Assembly (NCBI RefSeq): GCF_016462545.1
Contig: NZ_JAEMTA010000030.1
Coordinates: forward strand, 1-64,000
DNA length: 64,000 bases
Direction of reading: 5' to 3'
DNA from: Mycolicibacterium sp.
GTDB lineage: Bacteria > Actinomycetota > Actinomycetes > Mycobacteriales > Mycobacteriaceae
Below the pieces are notes generated by a model. That model was not told where the DNA came from, searched no databases, and was given only the letters and a program-made list of their open reading frames with translations. Within the stretch, counting starts at the first letter, position 1. Each line of letters begins with the position of its first letter. Positions 16,558 to 24,678 of the stretch are shown one piece after another. Position numbers and translations under genes: made by a program.

Positions 16558-18036
16558 TCAGACTGCGGTGGCGATCGCCTTGGTCTCGAGGTACTCCTCG
16601 AAACCGGCGAGCCCCATCTCCCGGCCGATGCCGGATTGCTTGTAGCCGCCGAACGGCACGTCCGCGGAGTACCAGACGCCGCCGTTGACGTTCACCGTGC
16701 CGACGCGCAGACGTGCGGCGACGCCGGCGGCCCGCGCCTCGTCGGGCGAGAACACGGTGCCCGACAGGCCGAACGGCGAGTCGTTCGCGATGCGCACCGC
16801 ATCGTCGTCACCGTCGTGGGCAATCACCGTCAGCACGGGGCCGAAGATCTCCTCGCGCGCGACCTTGGCATTGTTGTCGAGCCCTGCGATCACGGTCGGC
16901 TCGATGAAGAAACCGACGTCGCGGTCGGCGGGACGGCCACCGCCGCAGGCGAATCGGCCACCTTCGGCGATCGCCGAGTCGAGGTAGCCCTGGACTCGGT
17001 CGCGCTGCAGTGCCGAGATCACCGGTCCGCAGATGGTGCCCGCATCGTTTGGGTCGCCCGGCTTGAGACCGGCCATCGTCGCCGCCGCCGCCTCGACGGC
17101 CTCGTCGTAGTGGGCGCGTGGCACGACCAGACGCGTGGTGATGGCACACCCCTGTCCGGCGTGCATCGACGCCGTGAACGCCGACATCGAGCACGCGCCA
17201 GCGAGATCCGCGTCGTCGAGCACCAGGAACGCGGACTTCCCACCGAGCTCGAGGAACACCTTCTTCAGCGTGGCGGCACCATCGGCCATGACGGCGCGAC
17301 CGGTGTTCGTCGACCCGGTGAAGGACACCATGTCGACGCGAGGATCCTTCGACAGCAGGGCACCGACGGCGTGGTCGCTGGAGGTGATCACGTTGACCAC
17401 GCCCGCGGGAATGTCGGTGTGCGCGAGGATCAACTGACCGAGGACCGCCGCACTCCACGGGGTGTCGGGAGCAGGCTTGAGCACGATCGTGTTGCCCGCT
17501 GCGAGCGCTGGACCGAGCTTTGCGAGGTTGATCTGGTTCGGGAAGTTCCACGGCGTGATCGCACCGACCACGCCGATCGCCTCCCGGGCGATCGTCCGCT
17601 GCGTCTTGATGCCCATGGGCGCGGCGGTGCCGAGATCGGTCGTCCACCGATAGCTCTCCGCGGTGTCCGCGCAGAAGGTGAGGTCCTCCACGGGACCGTC
17701 GAGCTGTGCCATCGACGTCAGCATCCTGGGGGCGCCGACCTCGGCGATGGCGAGTTCCCGCAACTCCTCGGCGTGATCCCGCATGGCCTGCTGGAGTTGC
17801 CGGATGCCGCGCACGCGCAGTTCGACGTTGGTCGACCAGTCGGTCTCGTCGAAGGCCCGCCGCGCCGCCGCGATCGCCCGATCCATGTCGGCGGGATCGG
17901 CGTCGGCTGCCACGCCGAGCAATTCCTCGGTGGCCGGGTTGACGGTCGGGAACGTGCCCCCGCCGCCTGGCACCAGCGTGCCGTCGATGAGCAGACGACT
18001 TTCGCGATCGCTCAGTAAGGCCATCGGGACTCCCAT
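16558..18036 (-). CDS. aldA: NAD-dependent aldehyde dehydrogenase (AldA, Rv0768-like)
   Basis: 492 residues, normal ALDH length. Visible catalytic residues are N164 (TPWNFP), E263 (FLELGGKS) and the nucleophile C297 (GQGCAITTR). It oxidises an aldehyde to the acid; the aldehyde is unknown but the neighbouring P450s and alcohol dehydrogenases suggest lipid or steroid side-chain products. First gene of the leftward operon, divergent from a TetR gene, with a TetR-type operator 10 bp upstream of its ATG. Start could also be the Met four codons in. Confidence 0.92.
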   Translation of the reverse strand: MGVPMALLSDRESRLLIDGTLVPGGGGTFPTVNPATEELLGVAADADPADMDRAIAAARRAFDETDWSTNVELRVRGIRQLQQAMRDHAEELRELAIAEVGAPRMLTSMAQLDGPVEDLTFCADTAESYRWTTDLGTAAPMGIKTQRTIAREAIGVVGAITPWNFPNQINLAKLGPALAAGNTIVLKPAPDTPWSAAVLGQLILAHTDIPAGVVNVITSSDHAVGALLSKDPRVDMVSFTGSTNTGRAVMADGAATLKKVFLELGGKSAFLVLDDADLAGACSMSAFTASMHAGQGCAITTRLVVPRAHYDEAVEAAAATMAGLKPGDPNDAGTICGPVISALQRDRVQGYLDSAIAEGGRFACGGGRPADRDVGFFIEPTVIAGLDNNAKVAREEIFGPVLTVIAHDGDDDAVRIANDSPFGLSGTVFSPDEARAAGVAARLRVGTVNVNGGVWYSADVPFGGYKQSGIGREMGLAGFEEYLETKAIATAV

Positions 18037-18045
18037 GCAAAGTTC

Positions 18046-18059
18046 TGGACAGCTGTCCG
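18046..18059. promoter_or_regulatory. Probable TetR operator, aldA side
   Basis: TGGACA-GC-TGTCCG, containing the perfect 12-bp palindrome GGACAGCTGTCC, lies 10 bp upstream of the aldA start. It matches the second site at 18204-18217 in half-sites and spacing. Confidence 0.72.
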
Positions 18060-18203
18060 GATAAATTCATTCGAACCATAACCTTTGGCGAGCTGACATG
18101 GCAAGGGTGCTCGCAATCGAACCGCCCCCCGACACTCCATAATGGTCTTCTTCCAGTAACTTTGGGCTGCGCGCTTGCCTAGGGCGGTGGTCGTCGGCTA
18201 ACT

Positions 18204-18217
18204 TGGACATGTGTCCA
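18204..18217. promoter_or_regulatory. Probable TetR operator, regulator side
   Basis: TGGACA-TG-TGTCCA is a perfect inverted repeat with a 2-bp spacer and overlaps the GTG start of the TetR gene (18211). Together with 18046-18059 it defines the motif TGGACA-N2-TGTCCR. Binding here would block transcription of the TetR-CYP123-CYP51 operon. Confidence 0.72.
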
Positions 18218-18822
18218 GCGATGCCGTGGTAGCGATCACAGGGGAGCCCCAGGCCGACCCTGGCCTGCCGTCGCGCAACCGCCGCCAGGAGGAGACGTTC
18301 CGCAAGGTGCTCGCCGCGGGTGTGGAGATGCTGCGCGAATCGTCGTACTCCGACCTGACCGTGCGCGCCGTCGCCGCCAGGGCCAAGGTCGCACCCGCCA
18401 CCGCCTACACCTACTTCTCGTCGAAGAATCATCTGATCGCCGAGGTGTACCTCGATCTCGTCCGGCAGGCGCCGTACTTCACCGACGTCAACGAAAGCCG
18501 GGTGACGCGCATCGAGCGATCGCTGCGTTCCATGGCACTGGCCGTCGCCGACGAACCCGAGGTCGCCGCGGCCTGTACCACCGCACTCCTCGGCGGCGGC
18601 AACGATGACGCCGTCGGACGAGTCCGCGAGCGCATCGGCGCAGAGATCCACCGTCGCATCACCTCTGCGTACGGTCCCGACCCCGACCAGCGCGTCCTGT
18701 CGGCGCTGGAGATGACGTTCTTCGGCGCGCTGGTGCAGGCGGGCAGCGGCTACTTCACCTACCACCAGATCGCAGATCGGCTGACCTACGCCGTCGGCCG
18801 CATCCTCGGAGAGGATCAATGA
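18211..18822 (+). CDS. TetR-family regulator heading the CYP123-CYP51 operon (Rv0767c-like)
   Basis: 203 residues from a GTG embedded in its own probable operator. The helix-turn-helix reads SYSDLTVRAVAARAKVAPATAYTYFSSKNHLIAEVY (positions about 45-80, split here by eye). The C-terminal domain should bind a small lipophilic ligand. Its stop overlaps the CYP123 start (ATGA), so regulator and P450 genes are co-translated. By the operator pair it likely controls both this operon and the divergent aldA operon. Confidence 0.88.
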   Translation: MSSDAVVAITGEPQADPGLPSRNRRQEETFRKVLAAGVEMLRESSYSDLTVRAVAARAKVAPATAYTYFSSKNHLIAEVYLDLVRQAPYFTDVNESRVTRIERSLRSMALAVADEPEVAAACTTALLGGGNDDAVGRVRERIGAEIHRRITSAYGPDPDQRVLSALEMTFFGALVQAGSGYFTYHQIADRLTYAVGRILGEDQ

Positions 18823-20033
18823 CAATCGATACCGGCCACCCCCCGGCCGCAGCACTCTTGGACCCGTACGACTACGACTTCCACGAAGATCCGTACCCGT
18901 ACTACAAGCGGCTACGCGACGAGGCGCCGCTGTATCACAACGAGGAGCTGAAGTTCTGGGCGTTGTCGCGGCATACCGACGTCGTGCAGGGTTTCCGCAA
19001 CAGCACGACGCTGTCGAACAGGCACGGGGTATCGCTGGACCCGATCTCCCGCAACGACGAGGCACACCGGGTGATGTCGTTCCTCGCGCTCGACGACCCG
19101 GGCCACCTGCGCCTGCGCACGCTGGTCTCGAAGGGGTTCACCCCCAGGAGGATTCGCGAACTCGAGGGCCGCGTCGTCGAGATCGCCGTACAGCATCTCG
19201 ACGCCGCAATGCAGTCCGATCAGTTCGACTACGTCGACGACTTCGCGGGCAAGTTGCCGATGGACGTCATCTCAGACCTGATGGGCGTGCCCGACGAGGA
19301 CAGAATCCGGATTCGCGCGCTGGCCGATGGCGTCATGCACCGCGACGACGGCGTGTCCGACGTGCCCGCCGAGGCGATCCAGGCCTCCGGCGAGCTGCTG
19401 GTCTACTACGCCGACATGGTGAAGGAGCGGCGCAAGAAACCGTCGGACGATCTGACGTCGGCGCTCGTCGAGGCCGAGATCGGTGGTGACCGACTCACCG
19501 ACGAAGAGATCATGGCCTTCCTGTTCCTGATGGTGGTGGCGGGCAACGAGACCACCACCAAACTGCTTGCCAACGCTGCCTTTTGGGGATTCAAGAACCC
19601 CGATCAGCTGGCGCCCGTCTTCGACGACCACTCGCTGGTCAAGCCATGGGTCGAGGAGACGTTGCGCTACGACGCCTCGAGTCAGATCCTGGCCCGCCTG
19701 GTATCGGCCGACATGACGATGTACGACACCACGATTCCCGAGGGAGACGTGCTGTTGCTCCTGCCGGGTTCGGGGAACCGCGACGAACGGGTATTCGACG
19801 ATCCGGACTCCTATCGCATCGGCCGCGACGTCGGATCGAAGCTCCTCAGTTTCGGTAGCGGCGCGCACTTCTGCCTCGGCGCCCACCTGGCGCGCATGGA
19901 AGCCCAGGTCGCACTGACCGAGTTGTTCAAGCGCGTCAGCGGTTACGACGTCGACGAGGCCAACTCGGTACGCGTGCACTCCAGCAGCGTCCGCGGCTTT
20001 GCCCACCTGCCCATCACCGTCACACCTCGATAA
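18819..20033 (+). CDS. cyp123: Cytochrome P450 CYP123
   Basis: 404 residues. The I-helix motif is VVAGNETTTK; the heme loop LLSFGSGAHFCLGAHLARM has the thiolate Cys at residue 352; the ExxR motif is in VEETLRYD. In mycobacteria CYP123 is the P450 coded immediately beside CYP51 (Rv0766c). Its substrate is not established. It is coupled to the TetR gene by a 4-nt overlap and followed 15 bp later by an SDR. Confidence 0.9.
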   Translation: MTIDTGHPPAAALLDPYDYDFHEDPYPYYKRLRDEAPLYHNEELKFWALSRHTDVVQGFRNSTTLSNRHGVSLDPISRNDEAHRVMSFLALDDPGHLRLRTLVSKGFTPRRIRELEGRVVEIAVQHLDAAMQSDQFDYVDDFAGKLPMDVISDLMGVPDEDRIRIRALADGVMHRDDGVSDVPAEAIQASGELLVYYADMVKERRKKPSDDLTSALVEAEIGGDRLTDEEIMAFLFLMVVAGNETTTKLLANAAFWGFKNPDQLAPVFDDHSLVKPWVEETLRYDASSQILARLVSADMTMYDTTIPEGDVLLLLPGSGNRDERVFDDPDSYRIGRDVGSKLLSFGSGAHFCLGAHLARMEAQVALTELFKRVSGYDVDEANSVRVHSSSVRGFAHLPITVTPR

Positions 20034-20048
20034 AGGGTTCCGAATACC

Positions 20049-20912
20049 ATGCCCCGCTTCGCCCCACTCCCCGACCGCCGACCGGCCATCGTCGCCGGCG
20101 CCTCCGCCGGTATCGGTGAGGCCACCGCCATCGAACTCGCCGCGCGCGGCTTTCCCGTCGCACTGGGCGCCCGTCGCGTCGAGAAACTCGACGATCTCGT
20201 CGGCAAGATCCGCGCCGACGGCGGCGAGGCCGTCGGCTTCCACCTCGACGTCACCGATCCCAACTCGGTGACGTCCTTCGTGGCCAACGCAGTCGACGCG
20301 CTCGGCGACATCGAAGTGCTCGTCGCCGGCGCCGGTGACACCTACTTCGGCAAGCTCGCCGACATCAGCACCGACGACTTCAACTCGCAGCTGCAGATCC
20401 ATCTGGTCGGCGCCAACCGACTGGCCACTGCGGTGCTGCCCGGCATGCTGGAACGCCAGCGGGGTGATCTCATCTTCGTCGGCTCCGACGTCGCGCTGCG
20501 GCAGCGCCCGCACATGGGGGCCTACGGAGCGGCCAAGGCGGCGCTGGTCGCGATGGTCACCAACTTCCAGATGGAGTTGGAGGGCACCGGCGTTCGCGCG
20601 TCGATCGTGCACCCGGGTCCGACGAAGACCTCGATGGGTTGGAGCCTGCCCGCCGAGTTGATCGGTCCCGCACTCGAGGACTGGGCCAAGTGGGGTCAGG
20701 CCCGCCACGACTACTTCCTGCGCGCCTCGGACCTGGCGCGCGCCATCACGTTCGTCGCCGAGACACCGCGCGGCGGATTCATCGCGAACATGGAGCTTCA
20801 GCCCGAGGCCCCCCTGGCGAGCGATCCATCAGAACGCCAGAAGCTCGTCCTCAATGAGGAAAACCTGGCCGGCGGGCAAGAGCGAAGCGACACGGGGAGG
20901 GACCCGGCATGA
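20049..20912 (+). CDS. Short-chain dehydrogenase/reductase of the CYP51 operon (Rv0765c-like)
   Basis: 287 residues. AGASAGIGEATA gives the cofactor motif, VAGAGDTYF stands for the NAG motif, the catalytic Ser is in FVGSDVA and the Tyr/Lys pair in MGAYGAAKAA. Lying between two P450s it probably oxidises or reduces a hydroxylated sterol or lipid. The last 15 residues (GGQERSDTGRDPA) are coded by a G-rich motif resembling a dispersed mycobacterial repeat and look like a tail extension. The stop overlaps the CYP51 start (ATGA). Confidence 0.87.
   Translation: MPRFAPLPDRRPAIVAGASAGIGEATAIELAARGFPVALGARRVEKLDDLVGKIRADGGEAVGFHLDVTDPNSVTSFVANAVDALGDIEVLVAGAGDTYFGKLADISTDDFNSQLQIHLVGANRLATAVLPGMLERQRGDLIFVGSDVALRQRPHMGAYGAAKAALVAMVTNFQMELEGTGVRASIVHPGPTKTSMGWSLPAELIGPALEDWAKWGQARHDYFLRASDLARAITFVAETPRGGFIANMELQPEAPLASDPSERQKLVLNEENLAGGQERSDTGRDPA
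20869..20900 (+). repeat. Copy of a dispersed G-rich motif in the SDR 3' end
   Basis: The block GGCGGGCAAGAGCGAAGCGA followed by CACGGGGAGGGA resembles the reverse complements of 5731-5782 and 26892-26917, which share a GGGGCGAGCGANGCGACGGG-like core. It encodes the C-terminal tail of the SDR. Confidence 0.45.
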
Positions 20913-22267
20913 CCATCATCAAGGAAGTACAGCGGGTCTCGGGTGGCGAGGAGGAGTACGGCCATCTCGAGGAATTCCGCACCGACCCAATCGGTTTGAT
21001 GCAGCGCATCCGCGAGGAGTGCGGTGACGTCGGGTGGTTCCAACTGGTCGACAAGCAGGTCGTCATGCTGTCCGGGGCGGAGGCCAACGAGTTCTTCTTC
21101 CGCTCCAGCGACGCCGAACTCAACCAGGCCGAGGCCTACCCCTTCATGACACCGATCTTTGGCGAGGGCGTGGTGTTCGACGCCGACCCGGAGCGCCGGG
21201 CCGAGATGCTGCACAACACCGCACTTCGTGGCGAGCAGATGAAGGGCCACGCGGCAACCATCGAGAACGAGGTCAAGAAGATCATCGCCGACTGGGGCGA
21301 CGAGGGTGAGATCGAACTGCTGGACTTCTTCTCCGAGTTGACGATCTACACCTCGACGGCCTGCCTGATCGGGTTGAAGTTCCGCGAGCAACTCGATCGC
21401 CGGTTCGCCGAGTATTACCACCAGTTGGAGCGCGGTACCGACCCGCTGTGCTACGTCGATCCGTACCTCGACATCGAGAGCTTCCGCATCCGCGATGAGT
21501 CTCGCGTGAAACTCGTTGCGCTGGTGCAGGAGATCATGGACGGCCGGGTAGCCGCGCCGCCGGCGAATAAGGCGGATCGCGACCTACTCGACGTGCTGGT
21601 CTCGATCAAGGATGACGACGGCAGCCCCCGCTTCACGGCCAACGAGGTCACCGGCATGTTCATCTCATTGATGTTCGCCGGACACCACACCAGCTCGGGC
21701 ACGTCGTCCTGGACGTTGATCGAGTTGCTGCGCAACCCCGAGATCTACGCCCAGGTTCAGCAGGAGCTGGACGAGCTCTACGCCGACGGCCAGGAGGTGA
21801 GTTTCCATGCGCTGCGCCAGATCCCGAAACTCGACAACTCGCTGAAGGAGACGCTACGCCTGCACCCGCCGCTCATCATCTTGATGCGCGTCGCGCAGGA
21901 CGAGTTCGAAGTGGCGGGCTACCCGATCCACGAGGGGCAGTTCGTCGCAGCGTCGCCGGCGATCTCGAATCGCATTGCCGAGGACTTTCCGCGCCCGGAC
22001 GACTTCGACCCCGACCGCTATCAGAAGCCGCGTCAGGAAGACCTCGTCAATCGCTGGACGTGGATTCCCTTCGGCGCGGGAAAGCACCGCTGCGTCGGAG
22101 CGGCGTTCGCCCAGATGCAGATCAAGGCAATCTTCTCGGTCTTGTTGCGCGAGTACGAGTTCGACATGTCACAGCCCGCCGATAGCTACCGCAACGATCA
22201 CTCCAAGATGGTCGTTCAGCTGGCCCAGCCAGCCAAGGTGCGCTATCGCAAGCGAGTCAAGGCCTGA
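20909..22267 (+). CDS. cyp51: Sterol 14-alpha-demethylase CYP51
   Basis: 452 residues, within one residue of M. tuberculosis CYP51. The family-specific I-helix is FAGHHTSSGTSSW, and the heme loop WIPFGAGKHRCVGAAFAQM has the thiolate Cys at 395. CYP51 removes the 14-alpha methyl of lanosterol-type sterols in three oxidation steps using ferredoxin and ferredoxin reductase. Mycobacteria have no full sterol synthesis, so the physiological role is unclear. The ferredoxin gene follows after 3 bp. Confidence 0.96.
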   Translation: MTIIKEVQRVSGGEEEYGHLEEFRTDPIGLMQRIREECGDVGWFQLVDKQVVMLSGAEANEFFFRSSDAELNQAEAYPFMTPIFGEGVVFDADPERRAEMLHNTALRGEQMKGHAATIENEVKKIIADWGDEGEIELLDFFSELTIYTSTACLIGLKFREQLDRRFAEYYHQLERGTDPLCYVDPYLDIESFRIRDESRVKLVALVQEIMDGRVAAPPANKADRDLLDVLVSIKDDDGSPRFTANEVTGMFISLMFAGHHTSSGTSSWTLIELLRNPEIYAQVQQELDELYADGQEVSFHALRQIPKLDNSLKETLRLHPPLIILMRVAQDEFEVAGYPIHEGQFVAASPAISNRIAEDFPRPDDFDPDRYQKPRQEDLVNRWTWIPFGAGKHRCVGAAFAQMQIKAIFSVLLREYEFDMSQPADSYRNDHSKMVVQLAQPAKVRYRKRVKA

Positions 22268-22270
22268 CCC

Positions 22271-22483
22271 GTGGGCTGCTACCGCGTGGAACTCGACGAG
22301 GACCTGTGCCAGGGCCACGCGATGTGCGAGCTGGAGGCGCCTGACGTGTTCGCGGTGCCCAAACGCGGCGTCGTGAAGATCCTCGACGCCGAACCACCCG
22401 ACGACATCCGCGAGGACGTCGAGCGGGCGATCGAAATGTGTCCTACCCAAGCAATTTCAATCAGAGACAACGAGAAAGGTTGA
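22271..22483 (+). CDS. [3Fe-4S] ferredoxin, CYP51 redox partner (Rv0763c-like)
   Basis: 70 residues from a GTG 3 bp after cyp51. The ligand pattern C13-x2-H16-x2-C19 ... C57-P is that of P450-type ferredoxins with a 3Fe-4S cluster, where a non-Cys residue replaces the fourth ligand. It carries electrons to CYP51 and possibly CYP123. Adjacent to cyp51 as in M. tuberculosis. Confidence 0.93.
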   Translation: MGCYRVELDEDLCQGHAMCELEAPDVFAVPKRGVVKILDAEPPDDIREDVERAIEMCPTQAISIRDNEKG

Positions 22484-22487
22484 GCCA

Positions 22488-23027
22488 ATGGCGTCACGGC
22501 AAGAGCTAGACGACTGGGTCGAACGCTGGCTGCAGGCCAACAAGGACGGCGAGGCCGCGGGCGACTGGAAGCTGCTGGCCGACTTCTACACCGAGGACGC
22601 CACCTACGGCTGGAACATCGGGCCGAAGGAAGACGTGATGTGCATCGGCCGCGATGAAATCCGTGACGTCGCACTGGGCTTGGAGATGGAAGGCCTGGAG
22701 AACTGGGTCTACGAATACCAGAAGGTGCTCATCGACGAGAAGCAGAACGAGATCGTCGGATTCTGGAAGCAGGTCGCGAACAAGGGCGACGGCACCCGGG
22801 ACGAGATCTATGGCATCGGCGGCAGCTGGTTCCGCCTCAACGACGATCTCCTGATCGAGTGGCAGCGCGACTTCTTCGACTTCGGTCATGTACAGAAGGC
22901 GTTCATCAAGCTGATCGAGACCGGCGACCTGACCCCGACCATGCAGAAGCGCATCGAGCGCAGCGTCGCAGGGGAGAAACTGCCGGGCTACTACCCGCTC
23001 GGGGAGAGCCCCGTCCCGATCTGGTGA
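22488..23027 (+). CDS. NTF2/SnoaL-like protein of the CYP51 operon (Rv0762c-like)
   Basis: 179 residues. The pattern DWKLLADFYTEDATYGWNIGPKE ... GRDEI ... GSWFRLNDDLLIEWQRDFFDFG fits the cone-shaped NTF2-like fold (SnoaL, ketosteroid isomerase relatives). No catalytic role is proven for this branch. It starts 4 bp after the ferredoxin with a GAAAGG ribosome site, and is followed by a GC-rich hairpin, so it is probably the last gene of the TetR-CYP123-CYP51 transcript. Confidence 0.8.
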   Translation: MASRQELDDWVERWLQANKDGEAAGDWKLLADFYTEDATYGWNIGPKEDVMCIGRDEIRDVALGLEMEGLENWVYEYQKVLIDEKQNEIVGFWKQVANKGDGTRDEIYGIGGSWFRLNDDLLIEWQRDFFDFGHVQKAFIKLIETGDLTPTMQKRIERSVAGEKLPGYYPLGESPVPIW

Positions 23028-23031
23028 CGAT

Positions 23032-23057
23032 CCCACCAAGCGGTTGCTTGGGGTGGG
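23032..23057 (+). terminator. GC-rich hairpin after the CYP51 operon
   Basis: CCCACCAAGC (23032-23041) can pair with GCTTGG-GG-TGGG (23046-23057) with a 2-nt bulge and a 4-nt loop. It starts 5 bp after the stop of the NTF2-like gene. There is no T run, as is common for mycobacterial hairpins, so it may attenuate rather than fully terminate. Confidence 0.5.
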
Positions 23058-23070
23058 TGTGACCCACTTA

Positions 23071-23104
23071 ACTAGAGGCTCTAGTCTGGCCTCATTGGCT
23101 CTAG
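23071..23104. promoter_or_regulatory. Palindrome plus repeated half-site upstream of adhB
   Basis: ACTAGAG-G-CTCTAGT (23071-23085) is a perfect 7-1-7 palindrome. GGCTCTAG in its right half (23077-23084) recurs at 23097-23104, exactly 20 bp, two helical turns, downstream. The group ends 17 bp before the adhB ATG. This looks like a cooperative operator for adhB; the binding protein is unknown. Confidence 0.5.
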
Positions 23105-23121
23105 CGGAAGGTGCTTGGGAG

Positions 23122-24249
23122 ATGAAGACAAAAGGTGCTCTCATCTGGGAGTTCAACCAGCCGTGGTCGATCGAGGAGATCGAGATCGGAGACCCCGTCA
23201 AGGACGAGGTCAAGATCCAGATGGAAGCCTCGGGCATGTGCCACTCCGACCACCACCTGGTGACCGGCGGCATCCCGATGATGGGCTTCCCGGTGCTCGG
23301 CGGCCACGAGGGCGCGGGCATCGTCACCGAGGTCGGCCCCGGCGTCGAGGACCTCGCCCCCGGTGACCACGTCGTGCTGTCCTTCATCCCCTCGTGTGGC
23401 CGCTGCCCGTCCTGTCAGGCCGGCCTGCGCAACCTCTGCGACCTGGGCGCCGGTCTTCTCGGCGGCACGGCGGTCTCCGACGGCACCCACCGCATCACCG
23501 CCAAGGGTCAGCCCGTCTTCCCCATGACACTGCTCGGCACCTTCAGCCCGTACATGGTGGTGCACAAGAGCTCCGTCGTGAAGATCGATCCATCCATTCC
23601 GTTCGAGGTCGCCTGCCTGGTGGGCTGTGGTGTCACCACCGGCTACGGGTCCGCCGTCAAGGCCGGTGACATCCGCCCCGGTGACGACGTGGCGGTGATC
23701 GGTGTCGGCGGCGTCGGCATGTCCGCGCTGCAGGGCGCGGTCAACGCGGGCGCCCGGAACCTCTTCGTCATCGAGCCCGTCGACTGGAAGCGCGACGCGG
23801 CGCTGAAGTTCGGTGCCACGCACGCCTATCCGGACCTGGAGTCGGCGTTCGCGGGAATCGCCGAGGTCACGCAGGGGCTCATGGCCAAGCAGGTCATCGT
23901 CACCGTCGGTGAACTGCACGGCAAGGACGTCGACAACTACGTCAACCTGACCTCCAAGGGCGGCACCACCGTTCTGACGGCCATCGGCAGCATGATGGAC
24001 ACCGACGTCACGTTGAACCTGGCGATGCTGACCCTGATGCAGAAGCGCTTGCAGGGCACCATCTTCGGTGGCGGCAACCCGCACTTCGACATCCCGCAGC
24101 TGCTGTCGATGTACAAGGCGGGCAAGCTGAACCTCGACGACATGATCACCCGGCAGTACAAGCTCGAGCAGATCAACGACGGCTACAAGGACATGCTGGA
24201 GGGCCGCAACATCCGCGGCGTCATCCGCTACACCGACGCCGACAGGTAA
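23122..24249 (+). CDS. adhB: Zinc-type alcohol dehydrogenase, NDMA-dependent family (AdhB, Rv0761c-like)
   Basis: 375 residues. The catalytic zinc site is seen in SGMCHSDHHL and LGGHEGAGIV; the structural zinc Cys cluster in CGRCPSCQAGLRNLC; the cofactor motif is GVGGVGM. The ending and length fit the mycobacterial/actinobacterial NDMA-dependent family, whose members keep NAD tightly bound. ATG 23122 is chosen because it begins the fold (MKTKGALIWEF) after a GGGAG site; upstream in-frame codons run through the operator-like palindrome. Followed after 3 bp by the KSI-like gene. Confidence 0.92.
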   Translation: MKTKGALIWEFNQPWSIEEIEIGDPVKDEVKIQMEASGMCHSDHHLVTGGIPMMGFPVLGGHEGAGIVTEVGPGVEDLAPGDHVVLSFIPSCGRCPSCQAGLRNLCDLGAGLLGGTAVSDGTHRITAKGQPVFPMTLLGTFSPYMVVHKSSVVKIDPSIPFEVACLVGCGVTTGYGSAVKAGDIRPGDDVAVIGVGGVGMSALQGAVNAGARNLFVIEPVDWKRDAALKFGATHAYPDLESAFAGIAEVTQGLMAKQVIVTVGELHGKDVDNYVNLTSKGGTTVLTAIGSMMDTDVTLNLAMLTLMQKRLQGTIFGGGNPHFDIPQLLSMYKAGKLNLDDMITRQYKLEQINDGYKDMLEGRNIRGVIRYTDADR

Positions 24250-24252
24250 GCG

Positions 24253-24678
24253 ATGACCACCGTCGAGCAGACGCCAGTCATCACTGCGTCCGAGGCATCG
24301 TGGCGCTGCGTGCAGTCCGGCGACCGTGAGGGCTGGCTGGCCCTCATGGCCGACGACGTCGTCGTCGAGGATCCGATCGGCGAAGCCGTCACCAATCCCG
24401 ATGGCAGCGGTGTGCGCGGCAAGGAGGCGCTCGCCGCCTTCTACGACGCGAACATCGGACCGAATCAGCTGACCGTCACCCGCGAAGAGACGTTTCCGTC
24501 CAGCTCACCGACCGAGATCGCGTACATCCTGGTGCTGCGCACCACGTTTCCCAACGGCTTCACGGCGAGGGTGCGAGGCGTCTTCACCTACCGGGTGAAC
24601 GACGCGGGCCTCATCACCAACCTGCGGGGCTACTGGAACATGGATGCCATGCAGTTCGGCCAGGAGGACGCGAGCTGA
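24253..24678 (+). CDS. Ketosteroid-isomerase-like NTF2-fold protein (Rv0760c-like)
   Basis: 141 residues. SWRCVQSGDREGWLALMADDVVVEDPIG ... GKEALAAFYDANIG is the SnoaL/KSI pattern of small cone-shaped enzymes. Rv0760c, the likely ortholog, has a KSI fold and binds steroids but shows little isomerase activity. It is 3 bp after adhB, whose product may pass substrates to it, and its stop overlaps the first codon of the next SDR reading frame. Confidence 0.85.
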   Translation: MTTVEQTPVITASEASWRCVQSGDREGWLALMADDVVVEDPIGEAVTNPDGSGVRGKEALAAFYDANIGPNQLTVTREETFPSSSPTEIAYILVLRTTFPNGFTARVRGVFTYRVNDAGLITNLRGYWNMDAMQFGQEDAS

